64,000 nucleotides of DNA from Raphanus sativus. Taxonomy: Eukaryota; Streptophyta; Magnoliopsida; Brassicales; Brassicaceae. Position numbers and translations under genes: made by a program. Location: positions 30,738 to 94,737 of the forward strand of contig NW_026615352.1 of the NCBI RefSeq assembly GCF_000801105.2, in the 5' to 3' direction. The notes under the pieces are model-generated. The model saw only the letters and a program-made list of their open reading frames with translations, made no database searches and had not been told where the DNA came from. Position 1 is the stretch's first letter. Each line of letters begins with the position of its first letter. Positions 10,271 to 20,300 of the stretch are shown here, in pieces.

Positions 10271-11160
10271 GGTTCAACCTGGTTTGATAAGAATCATGAA
10301 GATATTGACATATGTCCGAACAGGCTAATCTGGAATCATCTGGATAGAAAGTGGGATATCTTCTTACTCACAACTCCTATGAGATTTATTCAACTTCCTG
10401 GTTATTCTCCACTGATTATTGGTTCCAAATAAAGCTTCTTAGATCGTGGTTCATCCTGGTTTGATAAGAATCATGAAGATAATGACATATGTCCGAACAG
10501 GCAAATCTAGAATCATCTAGATAGAAGGTGGGATATTTTCTTGCTCACAACACTTATGAGATTTATTGAACTTCCTGGTTATTCTCCACTGATTAGTGGT
10601 TCCAAATAAAGCTTCTTAGATCGTGGTTCATCCTGGTTTGATAAGAATCATGAAGATATTGCCATATGTCCGAACAGGCTAATCTGGAATCATCTGGATA
10701 TAAAAGTGGGATATCTTCTTACTCACAACTCCTATGAGATTTATTCAACTTCCTGGTTATTCTCCACTGATTAGTGGTTCCAAATAAAGCTTCTTAGATC
10801 GTGGTTCATCCTGGTTTGATAAGAATCATAAGATATTGACATATGTCCGAACAGGCTAATCTGGAATCATCTGGATAGAAAGTGGGATATCTTCTTACTC
10901 ACAACTCTCTCGAGATTTATTCAACTTCCTGGTTATTCTCCACTGATTAGTGGTTCCAAATAAAAGCTTCTTAGATCGTGGTTCATCCTGGTTTGATAAG
11001 AATCATGAAGATATTGCCATATGTCCGAACAGGCTAATCTGGAATCATCTGGATAGAAAGTGGGATATCTTCTTACTCACAACTCCTATGAGATTTATTC
11101 AACTTCCTGGTTATTCTCCACTGATTAGTGGTTCCAAATAAGCTTCTTAGATCGTGGTTC
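10271..11160 (+). repeat. 177-bp satellite, diverged array (5 monomers)
   Basis: About five head-to-tail monomers of about 177 bp carry substitutions and small indels: GACAT for GCCAT, CAAATCTAGAATC, GAAGGTG, TCTCTCGAG for TCCTATGAG, and 1-bp gains and losses. Each has one AAGCTT site. The array lies between the N1 and C3 LTRs. Its variants resemble the satellite scraps around N2/N3 more than the two large arrays. Confidence 0.95.
11156..11160. repeat. C3 target-site duplication, left copy
   Basis: GGTTC here matches 17396-17400 on the other side of C3. A following A on both sides allows a 6-bp reading. The site lies inside the satellite monomer. Confidence 0.85.
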
Positions 11161-11161
11161 A

Positions 11162-11722
11162 TATTATTTTTAGTAATCTGAGTAGTTATGAAGGGTTGAA
11201 AGAGATTAAGAGGCTAAGAGAATCAGAGATTGGTGAAATAAATTTCCAGATGTAATAGTGTATAGTAAACTCGAGACTGAGAGAGAAAGAGACTCAAGAA
11301 TTGCTTAATCTTATTAATGAGCTGAGATTACAAATATATAGTAAGAGAGGAAACAAGGGTTTGCGCAAATGAACCTAGACAGATTACTATACTAAGCATG
11401 TGGAGTCAACATGGCAAGGCTGGATGGTTTGAATTGTATGGCTGAGAGAGCTCACATGCTTTGGACCTTTACAGCCTGTCCAAAGCTGTATGCGCGCCTC
11501 TCTTCCTTCACACAAGACTCAACGGTCTGATCACTATTCAAAGCCTCTCCTTTAGTCCAAAGCTCTTGCCATCTCTTCTCACTTGCCCGGGTAACTTCTT
11601 TTCACCTTTCACTATTACAGTAACTTCTTATTTACTATGGTAACTAAAAGTTACTGTAATAGTGCCAACTCCAAATATGCTCAACACTTCTTCTCTTCTC
11701 TTATTACCACTTCATCTCAACA
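11162..11722 (-). repeat. C3 3' LTR
   Basis: 561 bp, the same length as the 5' LTR. The outer parts are nearly identical to it, but the middle (about 11370-11590) differs at many positions, giving perhaps 8-10% overall by eye. The boundary at 11722 is set by the polypurine tract. Confidence 0.92.
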
Positions 11723-11737
11723 CTCCCCCTCAAGCTT
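11723..11737 (-). promoter_or_regulatory. C3 polypurine tract
   Basis: The minus strand reads AAGCTTGAGGGGGAG directly before the LTR start TGTTGAG. Confidence 0.88.
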
Positions 11738-11791
11738 GACCATATGGAACAAGTCAAGCTTGGAAAGCCATGAGATCTTCCTCATTAAAAA

Positions 11792-11832
11792 CCTCACCAA
11801 GGAAAACCCATTGGGACAAAACCTTGATGAGG
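11792..11832 (-). other. C3 3' UTR hairpin with U-rich internal loop
   Basis: Arms CCTCACCAAGG (11792-11802) and CCTTGATGAGG (11822-11832) pair over 11 bp. In the sense RNA one pair is a U-G wobble. The interior reads, in sense, TTTTGT-CCC-AAT-GGG-TTTT. It sits between the stop codon and the polypurine tract. The stem sequence is unrelated to that of C2, C4 and C5, but the shape and core are the same. Confidence 0.72.
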
Positions 11833-11864
11833 GAAAAAGAGTGAAGACCTCATAGCTAAGGGGA

Positions 11865-14800
11865 TCAGCTCCTCTTGCTCAAATCAATGAGGCCCAACCT
11901 GATATGGATGGACTCCATTGTCTTCTGTCTCGCAGCCTTAGTGAACACATCAGCTAACTGATCTTCACTTCTTGTGTAGCATGGTAAGATCACTCCAAGT
12001 ACAATCATCTGCCTGACCTTGTGGCAATCAACCTCAATGTGCTTGGTCCTCTCATGGAACACTGAGTTGGATGCAATGTGAATAGCTGCTTGGTTATCAC
12101 AATGCATGGTCATTGGTGTAGCTTGATCAATCTCTAGATGCTTCAGAATCCCCTTGATCCATACAAGCTCATTGGTTAGCTTCAGCATGGCTCTGTACTC
12201 GGCTTCAGCACTAGAACATGAGACCACCTTCTGCTTCTTACTCTTCCAAGTAACCAAGTTCCCACCAATGAAAGTACAATAGCCAGTGGTTGATCTTCTA
12301 TCAGCTCTATCTCCTGCCCAATCGGCATCACAATAGCCCACCACCTCTGTACTCTTGTTGCAACCCATCCAAACTCCAAGACCTTGTGTACCATTCAGAT
12401 ACATCAATAGTCTTTCCACCATGCGCCAGTGATGCTCCTTTGGAGCTTGCATATGCTGGCTTACCTGATTCACAGCAAAACATATATCAGGCCGAGTGAT
12501 TGTCAAGTAGATTAACTTACCAACAAGCTTTCTATAAAGCTTTGGATCATGGAAGAGCTTGCTATCTTCAATCTCCCCCTCACGTGGGACCTTGTACCCA
12601 TCCTCCATAGGCATCTTAGCCACCTTGCCTCCATATGCACCTGCATCTTTCAAGAGATCAAGTGTATATTTCCTTTGAGAGATAAACAATCCTTCCTTGG
12701 CTCTACACAACTCAATACCAAGGAAGTACTTCATCTCTCCTAAGTCTTTAATGTCAAAAACAGATTTAAGAAACTCCTTAGTTGCCTTGATACCTGTTTT
12801 ATCAGAACCAGTAATGATAATATCATCTACATACACAAGGATTACAATGATACCTGAGGGTGTAACCAATGTGAAGAGAGTATGATCAAGTTCTGACTTC
12901 CTGAAGCCTCTACCATTCAAGGTTGTGCTTAATTTGTGGTACCAAGCTCTAGGAGATTGCTTGAGGCCATAGATTGCTTTCTTTAGTCTCAAGACATTTC
13001 CCTTCTTCACTAGATGCTCAAGACCAGGTGGTGGCAACATATACACTTCATCCTCTAGTTCTCCTTGTAGAAAAGCATTCTTGACATCCATTTGCCAAAG
13101 ATCCCACTCAAGGTTCACTGCCAATGATAAGACTACTCGGATGGTGTGAAGCTTGGCTACTGGTGCAAATGTATCAATGTAGTCTTCTCCATATGTTTGA
13201 GTGAACCCTCTTGCCACCAGTCTTGTCTTGCGCCTATCTATCTTCCCATTTGGAAGATACTTGATAGTAAAGATCCATCTACTAGACACAGCCCTCTTGC
13301 CTTTTGGTAAAGCACTCTCATACCATGTATCATTCTTGATCATGGCATCTGCTTCAGCATTGACTGAGTCTCTCCATTCTTGTATAAGCATTGCTTCTTC
13401 ATAGCTTCTTGGAACATAACTCTCATCCAAGCTTACTTGAAAGGCACAATGCTCTTCTGGATATTGAGCAAAGGAGCACACAGCCTGAGAAGGATGCTCC
13501 ACAGCCTGGGCATTGTAGTACACTCTCGTGTTTACCCAGTTAGAAGCATCCCTCTTGACCCTTGTACTCCTTCTCAAAGCTGGTGGTGAGGCATCTTGTG
13601 ATACTGGCTCGGCTTGTTGCTCTTGTTCTTGTACACTGTCTTGTACACTCTCACCAGATGCTTCACCACTCTCTTCCCTAGTTACTGGCTGACTCTCTTC
13701 AGTTCCATTACTAGCTTCCACACCTTGGTCATGAGAACCACCCGAGCTCTCATCTCCACTTGGACCACTTGAACTCTCTCCCCCCACATGATCAAGGTTG
13801 GAAGTTGTTTGACCCACTGCTTGATCTCTTGGTGGTGTTCTTGTTGTTGATTCTCGAGGCTGATCTTGGGACATGTGGATTCCAAGACCCTCTAAGATGG
13901 TTCTCAATGTAGAAGCTCTATCTGAGGTAAGATCCTTCAAATCTTCCTGATTCTGCTCCTCATAGTAACCCCTTTCTTCTATAAACTTCACTTCTCTTGA
14001 TACTAACACTCTTCTTGTGTCAGGATCATAGCACTTGTAACCCTTTTGTGAGGATGAATATCCCACAAACATTGCCTTCATACTTCTAGCTTCTAGCTTG
14101 TTCCTCATTTCACTAGGCACCATCACATAGCACAAACATCCAAACACTCTCATATGCTCCAAGGTAGGTTTGTATTGGTTTAATACCTCAAAAGGAGCCT
14201 GCCCTTTCAAGACCAGTGTAGGAGTTCGGTTGATCAGATAGCATGCTGTAGTCACAGCATCACTCCAAAACCTCTTAGGCACTTTAGACTGAAGCATCAG
14301 TGTCCTTGCCACCTCCATGAGATGTCTATTCTTCCTTTCAGCTACACCATTCTGTTGTGGTGTATAGGGACAACTCGTTTGATGCAAGATTCCATGAGTG
14401 GATAGGTGTTGCTTGAATGCATTGCTAGTGTACTCTCCTCCATTATCAGACCTGAAAATCTTAATCTTGGCATGATATTGGTTAGTTACATAAGCTTGAA
14501 AATTTTTAAATGCATCAAGCACCCTATCTTTGGTTGGAATGAGTGTTAGCCAGGTGTATTTGGATTTTTCATCAATAAAAGAGACATAATACTTATGAGA
14601 ATCTCTAGACAAGCAAGGAGCAGTCCAAACATCAGAATGAATAAGATCAAAACATTTCTCATAAACAGTAGAAGAGTTTGGAAAGACAGTTTTACAATGC
14701 TTGCCTAAAATACAAGCTTCACAATCATTATTCTCAAAAGAAACACCTGGCAACATCAGTTTAAAAGCCTTATTATGAGGGTGTCCTAGTCTAGCATGCC

Positions 14801-16445
14801 ACAATGCATTTTTACTCAAACCAGAAGCAGAAATAGTAGTAAACGAGCAGCTATAATTTGAAACAGGAGCAAGATCTTCAAGCAAATACAAGTCACCCTT
14901 GGTCACTCCTTTTCCAATCATCTTGCTGCTTTTAATATCCTGAAACTTCACATCATCAGGGCTAAAGATAACATTACATTGCAAATCAGTAGCACATCTC
15001 TTAACAGATAAAAGATTTGAAGCAAAATCAGGCATATAAAGAGCTTGAGACTCTTTATCAAACAGCTTGAGACTTCCTATTCCTTTAATAGGAATCCTAT
15101 CACCATTAGCAATCATCACATGACCAGAATGAGGGAGAATGTTCTTAATCAACTTAGTGTCACTTATCATGTGATGAGATGCACCAGAATCAACTATCAA
15201 TGGCTTTGATGCACAAGATTTAGCAATGAGAGCAAGGATGCTAGAAGGCTTGAAAGAATGAATATGATCAGTCCTAGCAAGACTAGCAATACTAGAAACA
15301 ATGCTATCAATGCTACTCATTTCCACAGGATTATCTACCATCCTAGCACCAAAAGAATAACCAAAGTCATTACCAAAGTTACCATGATCCTTGAAGTGTT
15401 TTATGATTGCATCAAGGTCGGATTTCTTGATGTAATCATCACAAGGGTTGCTGCGGATGGTAGGAGCACCAGAATAGGCCACCAGGGACTTGCCATCACC
15501 ACCAGTATCCTGCATAGCCACTTCCTTACCCTTGCTAGTACCAGCTCCACTTGATCCTCCACTTGAGCTCTCGGACATATGAGCCCTTGCTTCTTTGTCC
15601 TTCATGAACTTAGCTGGCTTCAAGTGCGGATGAAGTATCCAGCAGCTACTCTTCTTATGCCCATGCTTCTTACAGTGATCACAATTGCCATTGAACTTCT
15701 CATACTTCCCTTGTACTGCCTTGTTAGCTTGGTAACCCTCTCCTGGTTCATCTTGACTCGCTTGGTTAGCAAGTGACATCTCTCCCTTCTTCCCAAATAG
15801 TCCAATAGAGCCTTGCTCTTTTTGAATCCGGGAACACACTTCCTCAAGGTCTGGCAGATCATCTTCTCTTAGCAACTTCAGTATCAAACCATTGTATGCC
15901 GGGTTCAGAGTGAGAAGCAAACCAAAGACCTTGTCTTGCTCTCTTCTCTTGTTGAGCTCATCAGCATCTAGAGTACTTGGTCTCAACATTTCCAGCTCGG
16001 ACCAGAGTGATCTGAACCTTCCCAAGTGTTTAGTGAACTCCATATCCTCTTGTACAAGCAGATTGATAGCTTGCTTGATCTCAAACACTCGGCTTAGGTT
16101 TGATGTGTTGCCATACACCTTCTTCAGGGTATCCCACAGCTCCTTGGCTGTTTCACAGTAGCTATATGCTTCCAGTATAGCTGGCTCAAGTGATGCATGG
16201 AGAACTGACATCACCAACATGTCTTCTTGTTCCCACTTCTCAAGCGCATCACTTGAGGTTTCTTCTCCCTCTTTTCCTTGAGTAAGAAGCTTTGGAGGAT
16301 CTCCTGGTATGATATGCTTCCAGAGACCCTTGCATCCAACTGTGGTTCTCACCATCCGAGACCACACCAAGTAGTTGCTTCCCTTGAAGCAAACCGCAAC
16401 CTTCATATTGTTGTATCCACCACCTTCCATCTTGAAAGCCGACAC
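11865..16445 (-). CDS. C3 intact gag-pol polyprotein, 1526 aa
   Basis: This single frame encodes gag (N-terminal domain with SNYLVWSRMV and LWDTLKKVYGN), a CCHC zinc knuckle (CDHCKKHGHKKSSC), and aspartic protease (DSGASHHM, about residue 420). It continues with GAG-pre-integrase (LWHARLGHPH), integrase with HSDVW, RSDNGGEY and QQNGVAERKNR, reverse transcriptase with YVDDIIITG, and RNase H with GYCDADWAGD and AEAEYRAM. The domain order INT-RT-RH is diagnostic of Ty1/copia. The product would be self-cleaved to give particles and replication enzymes. Either the first ATG (16445) or the in-frame ATG five codons later could start; C1 supports the second. No broken motif was seen. Confidence 0.95.
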   Translation of the reverse strand: MSAFKMEGGGYNNMKVAVCFKGSNYLVWSRMVRTTVGCKGLWKHIIPGDPPKLLTQGKEGEETSSDALEKWEQEDMLVMSVLHASLEPAILEAYSYCETAKELWDTLKKVYGNTSNLSRVFEIKQAINLLVQEDMEFTKHLGRFRSLWSELEMLRPSTLDADELNKRREQDKVFGLLLTLNPAYNGLILKLLREDDLPDLEEVCSRIQKEQGSIGLFGKKGEMSLANQASQDEPGEGYQANKAVQGKYEKFNGNCDHCKKHGHKKSSCWILHPHLKPAKFMKDKEARAHMSESSSGGSSGAGTSKGKEVAMQDTGGDGKSLVAYSGAPTIRSNPCDDYIKKSDLDAIIKHFKDHGNFGNDFGYSFGARMVDNPVEMSSIDSIVSSIASLARTDHIHSFKPSSILALIAKSCASKPLIVDSGASHHMISDTKLIKNILPHSGHVMIANGDRIPIKGIGSLKLFDKESQALYMPDFASNLLSVKRCATDLQCNVIFSPDDVKFQDIKSSKMIGKGVTKGDLYLLEDLAPVSNYSCSFTTISASGLSKNALWHARLGHPHNKAFKLMLPGVSFENNDCEACILGKHCKTVFPNSSTVYEKCFDLIHSDVWTAPCLSRDSHKYYVSFIDEKSKYTWLTLIPTKDRVLDAFKNFQAYVTNQYHAKIKIFRSDNGGEYTSNAFKQHLSTHGILHQTSCPYTPQQNGVAERKNRHLMEVARTLMLQSKVPKRFWSDAVTTACYLINRTPTLVLKGQAPFEVLNQYKPTLEHMRVFGCLCYVMVPSEMRNKLEARSMKAMFVGYSSSQKGYKCYDPDTRRVLVSREVKFIEERGYYEEQNQEDLKDLTSDRASTLRTILEGLGIHMSQDQPRESTTRTPPRDQAVGQTTSNLDHVGGESSSGPSGDESSGGSHDQGVEASNGTEESQPVTREESGEASGESVQDSVQEQEQQAEPVSQDASPPALRRSTRVKRDASNWVNTRVYYNAQAVEHPSQAVCSFAQYPEEHCAFQVSLDESYVPRSYEEAMLIQEWRDSVNAEADAMIKNDTWYESALPKGKRAVSSRWIFTIKYLPNGKIDRRKTRLVARGFTQTYGEDYIDTFAPVAKLHTIRVVLSLAVNLEWDLWQMDVKNAFLQGELEDEVYMLPPPGLEHLVKKGNVLRLKKAIYGLKQSPRAWYHKLSTTLNGRGFRKSELDHTLFTLVTPSGIIVILVYVDDIIITGSDKTGIKATKEFLKSVFDIKDLGEMKYFLGIELCRAKEGLFISQRKYTLDLLKDAGAYGGKVAKMPMEDGYKVPREGEIEDSKLFHDPKLYRKLVGKLIYLTITRPDICFAVNQVSQHMQAPKEHHWRMVERLLMYLNGTQGLGVWMGCNKSTEVVGYCDADWAGDRADRRSTTGYCTFIGGNLVTWKSKKQKVVSCSSAEAEYRAMLKLTNELVWIKGILKHLEIDQATPMTMHCDNQAAIHIASNSVFHERTKHIEVDCHKVRQMIVLGVILPCYTRSEDQLADVFTKAARQKTMESIHIRLGLIDLSKRS

Positions 16446-16834
16446 CTTTAGACTTCAACTAATACTTCCTGAGCTTGTAATCACCTGAAACAATACTCAA
16501 CAATCCCAGACTTGTACTCACAACTCCACACACGAGAGAAATGAACAAGCTTTCAAGTTACCCGCAAGAACACAACACAAGAACACTAGTTTCTCTTTGG
16601 ATCTTCACTAAGGAATCACCAAAGAGCTCAAAGATCTTAGAGTCTATCCGCGAATCTGACTAAAAACACTACCTTTCCTTGGATCTTCACTAAGGAATCA
16701 CCAAAGAAACTAAAAGTGTTTAACAAGTAACCGCAAGAACACACCAAGAACACAAACCTCTCTTTGGATCTTCACTAGGAATCACCAAAGAGTCTTCTCG
16801 AACTCAGATTGTCTTCAACCTGGCTCTGATACCA
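16446..16834 (-). other. C3 5' untranslated leader with three tandem hairpins and primer-binding site
   Basis: This 389-bp non-coding leader contains three copies of a CTCTTTGG...CCAAAGAG-type inverted repeat (16593-16626, 16674-16709 with a weaker stem, 16760-16792), spaced about 80-86 bp. Each has an ATCTTCACTAAGGAAT-like loop. The primer-binding site for initiator tRNA-Met occupies 16823-16834 next to the 5' LTR. Confidence 0.7.
16823..16834 (-). promoter_or_regulatory. C3 primer-binding site, initiator tRNA-Met
   Basis: The minus strand reads TGGTATCAGAGC directly beside the 5' LTR. Confidence 0.93.
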
Positions 16835-17395
16835 TATTATTTTTAGTAATCTGAGTAGTTATGAAGGGTTGAAAGAGATTAAGAGGCTAAGAGAATCAGA
16901 GATTGGTGAAATAGATTTCCAGATGTAATAGTGTATAGTAAACTCGAGACTGAGAGAGAAAGAGACTCAAGAATTGCTTAATCTTATTAATGAGCTGAGG
17001 TTACAAATATATAGTAAGAGATAAACAAGGGTTTGCGCAAATGAACCTAGACAAGTAACTACTGCAAAGCATGTGTAGTCAACATGGCGGGTTGGCTTGG
17101 TTTGAAATGAAAGGCTGAGAGAGCTCACATGCTTTGGACCTTTACAGCCTGTCCAAAGCTGTCTATGCGCGCCTCTCACCTTATCCTCAATGAGCAACGG
17201 TCTGATCACTATTGTAAGACTCTCTTCCAACCCAAACCACTCGCCATCTCTTCTTACTTGTCTTGGTAACTTCTTTTCACCTTTCACTATTACAGTAACT
17301 TCTTATTTACTGTGGTAACTAAAAGTTACTGTAATAGTGCCAACTTCAAATATGCTCAACACTTCTTCTCTTCTCTTAATACACTCATCTCAACA
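16835..17395 (-). repeat. C3 5' LTR
   Basis: 561 bp, minus strand from TGTTGAGATGAG at 17395 to the primer-binding site. ATATATA at 17007-17013 (sense TATATATTTG) is a likely TATA box, placing U3 to its right. GGTTC of the flanking satellite follows. Confidence 0.92.
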
Positions 17396-20300
17396 GGTTC
17401 ATCTGGTTTGATAAGAATCATGAAGATATTGCCATATGTCCGAACAGGCTAATCTGGAATCATCTGGATAGAAAGTGGGATATCTTCTTACTCACAACTC
17501 CTATGAGATTTATTCAACTTCCTGGTTATTCTCCACTGATTAGTGGTTCCAAATAAAGCTTCTTAGATCGTGGTTCATCCTGGTTTGATAAGAATCATGA
17601 AGATATTGCCATATGTCCGAACAGGCTAATCTGGAATCATCTGGATAGAAAGTGGGATATCTTCTTACTCACAACTCCTATGAGATTTATTCAACTTCCT
17701 GGTTATTCTCCACTGATTAGTGGTTCCAAATAAAGCTTCTTAGATCGTGGTTCATCCTGGTTTGATAAGAATCATGAAGATATTGCCATATGTCCGAACA
17801 GGCTAATCTGGAATCATCTGGATAGAAAGTGGGATATCTTCTTACTCACAACTCCTATGAGATTTATTCAACTTCCTGGTTATTCTCCACTGATTAGTGG
17901 TTCCAAATAAAGCTTCTTAGATCGTGGTTCATCCTGGTTTGATAAGAATCATGAAGATATTGCCATATGTCCGAACAGGCTAATCTGGAATCATCTGGAT
18001 AGAAAGTGGGATATCTTCTTACTCACAACTCCTATGAGATTTATTCAACTTCCTGGTTATTCTCCACTGATTAGTGGTTCCAAATAAAGCTTCTTAGATC
18101 GTGGTTCATCCTGGTTTGATAAGAATCATGAAGATATTGCCATATGTCCGAACAGGCTAATCTGGAATCATCTGGATAGAAAGTGGGATATCTTCTTACT
18201 CACAACTCCTATGAGATTTATTCAACTTCCTGGTTATTCTCCACTGATTAGTGGTTCCAAATAAAGCTTCTTAGATCGTGGTTCATCCTGGTTTGATAAG
18301 AATCATGAAGATATTGCCATATGTCCGAACAGGCTAATCTGGAATCATCTGGATAGAAAGTGGGATATCTTCTTACTCACAACTCCTATGAGATTTATTC
18401 AACTTCCTGGTTATTCTCCACTGATTAGTGGTTCCAAATAAAGCTTCTTAGATCGTGGTTCATCCTGGTTTGATAAGAATCATGAAGATATTGCCATATG
18501 TCCGAACAGGCTAATCTGGAATCATCTGGATAGAAAGTGGGATATCTTCTTACTCACAACTCCTATGAGATTTATTCAACTTCCTGGTTATTCTCCACTG
18601 ATTAGTGGTTCCAAATAAAGCTTCTTAGATCGTGGTTCATCCTGGTTTGATAAGAATCATGAAGATATTGCCATATGTCCGAACAGGCTAATCTGGAATC
18701 ATCTGGATAGAAAGTGGGATATCTTCTTACTCACAACTCCTATGAGATTTATTCAACTTCCTGGTTATTCTCCACTGATTAGTGGTTCCAAATAAAGCTT
18801 CTTAGATCGTGGTTCATCCTGGTTTGATAAGAATCATGAAGATATTGCCATATGTCCGAACAGGCTAATCTGGAATCATCTGGATAGAAAGTGGGATATC
18901 TTCTTACTCACAACTCCTATGAGATTTATTCAACTTCCTGGTTATTCTCCACTGATTAGTGGTTCCAAATAAAGCTTCTTAGATCGTGGTTCATCCTGGT
19001 TTGATAAGAATCATGAAGATATTGCCATATGTCCGAACAGGCTAATCTGGAATCATCTGGATAGAAAGTGGGATATCTTCTTACTCACAACTCCTATGAG
19101 ATTTATTCAACTTCCTGGTTATTCTCCACTGATTAGTGGTTCCAAATAAAGCTTCTTAGATCGTGGTTCATCCTGGTTTGATAAGAATCATGAAGATATT
19201 GCCATATGTCCGAACAGGCTAATCTGGAATCATCTGGATAGAAAGTGGGATATCTTCTTACTCACAACTCCTATGAGATTTATTCAACTTCCTGGTTATT
19301 CTCCACTGATTAGTGGTTCCAAATAAAGCTTCTTAGATCGTGGTTCATCCTGGTTTGATAAGAATCATGAAGATATTGCCATATGTCCGAACAGGCTAAT
19401 CTGGAATCATCTGGATAGAAAGTGGGATATCTTCTTACTCACAACTCCTATGAGATTTATTCAACTTCCTGGTTATTCTCCACTGATTAGTGGTTCCAAA
19501 TAAAGCTTCTTAGATCGTGGTTCATCCTGGTTTGATAAGAATCATGAAGATATTGCCATATGTCCGAACAGGCTAATCTGGAATCATCTGGATAGAAAGT
19601 GGGATATCTTCTTACTCACAACTCCTATGAGATTTATTCAACTTCCTGGTTATTCTCCACTGATTAGTGGTTCCAAATAAAGCTTCTTAGATCGTGGTTC
19701 ATCCTGGTTTGATAAGAATCATGAAGATATTGCCATATGTCCGAACAGGCTAATCTGGAATCATCTGGATAGAAAGTGGGATATCTTCTTACTCACAACT
19801 CCTATGAGATTTATTCAACTTCCTGGTTATTCTCCACTGATTAGTGGTTCCAAATAAAGCTTCTTAGATCGTGGTTCATCCTGGTTTGATAAGAATCATG
19901 AAGATATTGCCATATGTCCGAACAGGCTAATCTGGAATCATCTGGATAGAAAGTGGGATATCTTCTTACTCACAACTCCTATGAGATTTATTCAACTTCC
20001 TGGTTATTCTCCACTGATTAGTGGTTCCAAATAAAGCTTCTTAGATCGTGGTTCATCCTGGTTTGATAAGAATCATGAAGATATTGCCATATGTCCGAAC
20101 AGGCTAATCTGGAATCATCTGGATAGAAAGTGGGATATCTTCTTACTCACAACTCCTATGAGATTTATTCAACTTCCTGGTTATTCTCCACTGATTAGTG
20201 GTTCCAAATAAAGCTTCTTAGATCGTGGTTCATCCTGGTTTGATAAGAATCATGAAGATATTGCCATATGTCCGAACAGGCTAATCTGGAATCATCTGGA

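Larger units (their letters stand above)
11162..17395 (-). mobile_element. C3: complete Ty1/copia LTR retrotransposon, group II
   Basis: This is a full 6.2-kb minus-strand element with 5' LTR (16835-17395), primer-binding site, leader with three repeated hairpins, one intact gag-pol frame, 3' hairpin, polypurine tract and 3' LTR (11162-11722). It is bounded by GGTTC duplications of satellite sequence. It is the only copia element here with a complete conventional gag (including zinc knuckle) and an unbroken polyprotein. It is therefore the best autonomous candidate, although its two LTRs differ noticeably in their middles. Confidence 0.95.

Noticed and set aside
10169..11141. Open frames in the satellite (about 58 codons per monomer, since 177 is divisible by three)
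   Set aside because: Each monomer ends the frame with TAA at AAATAA. There is no start context or known domain, and the frame follows only from the repeat length.
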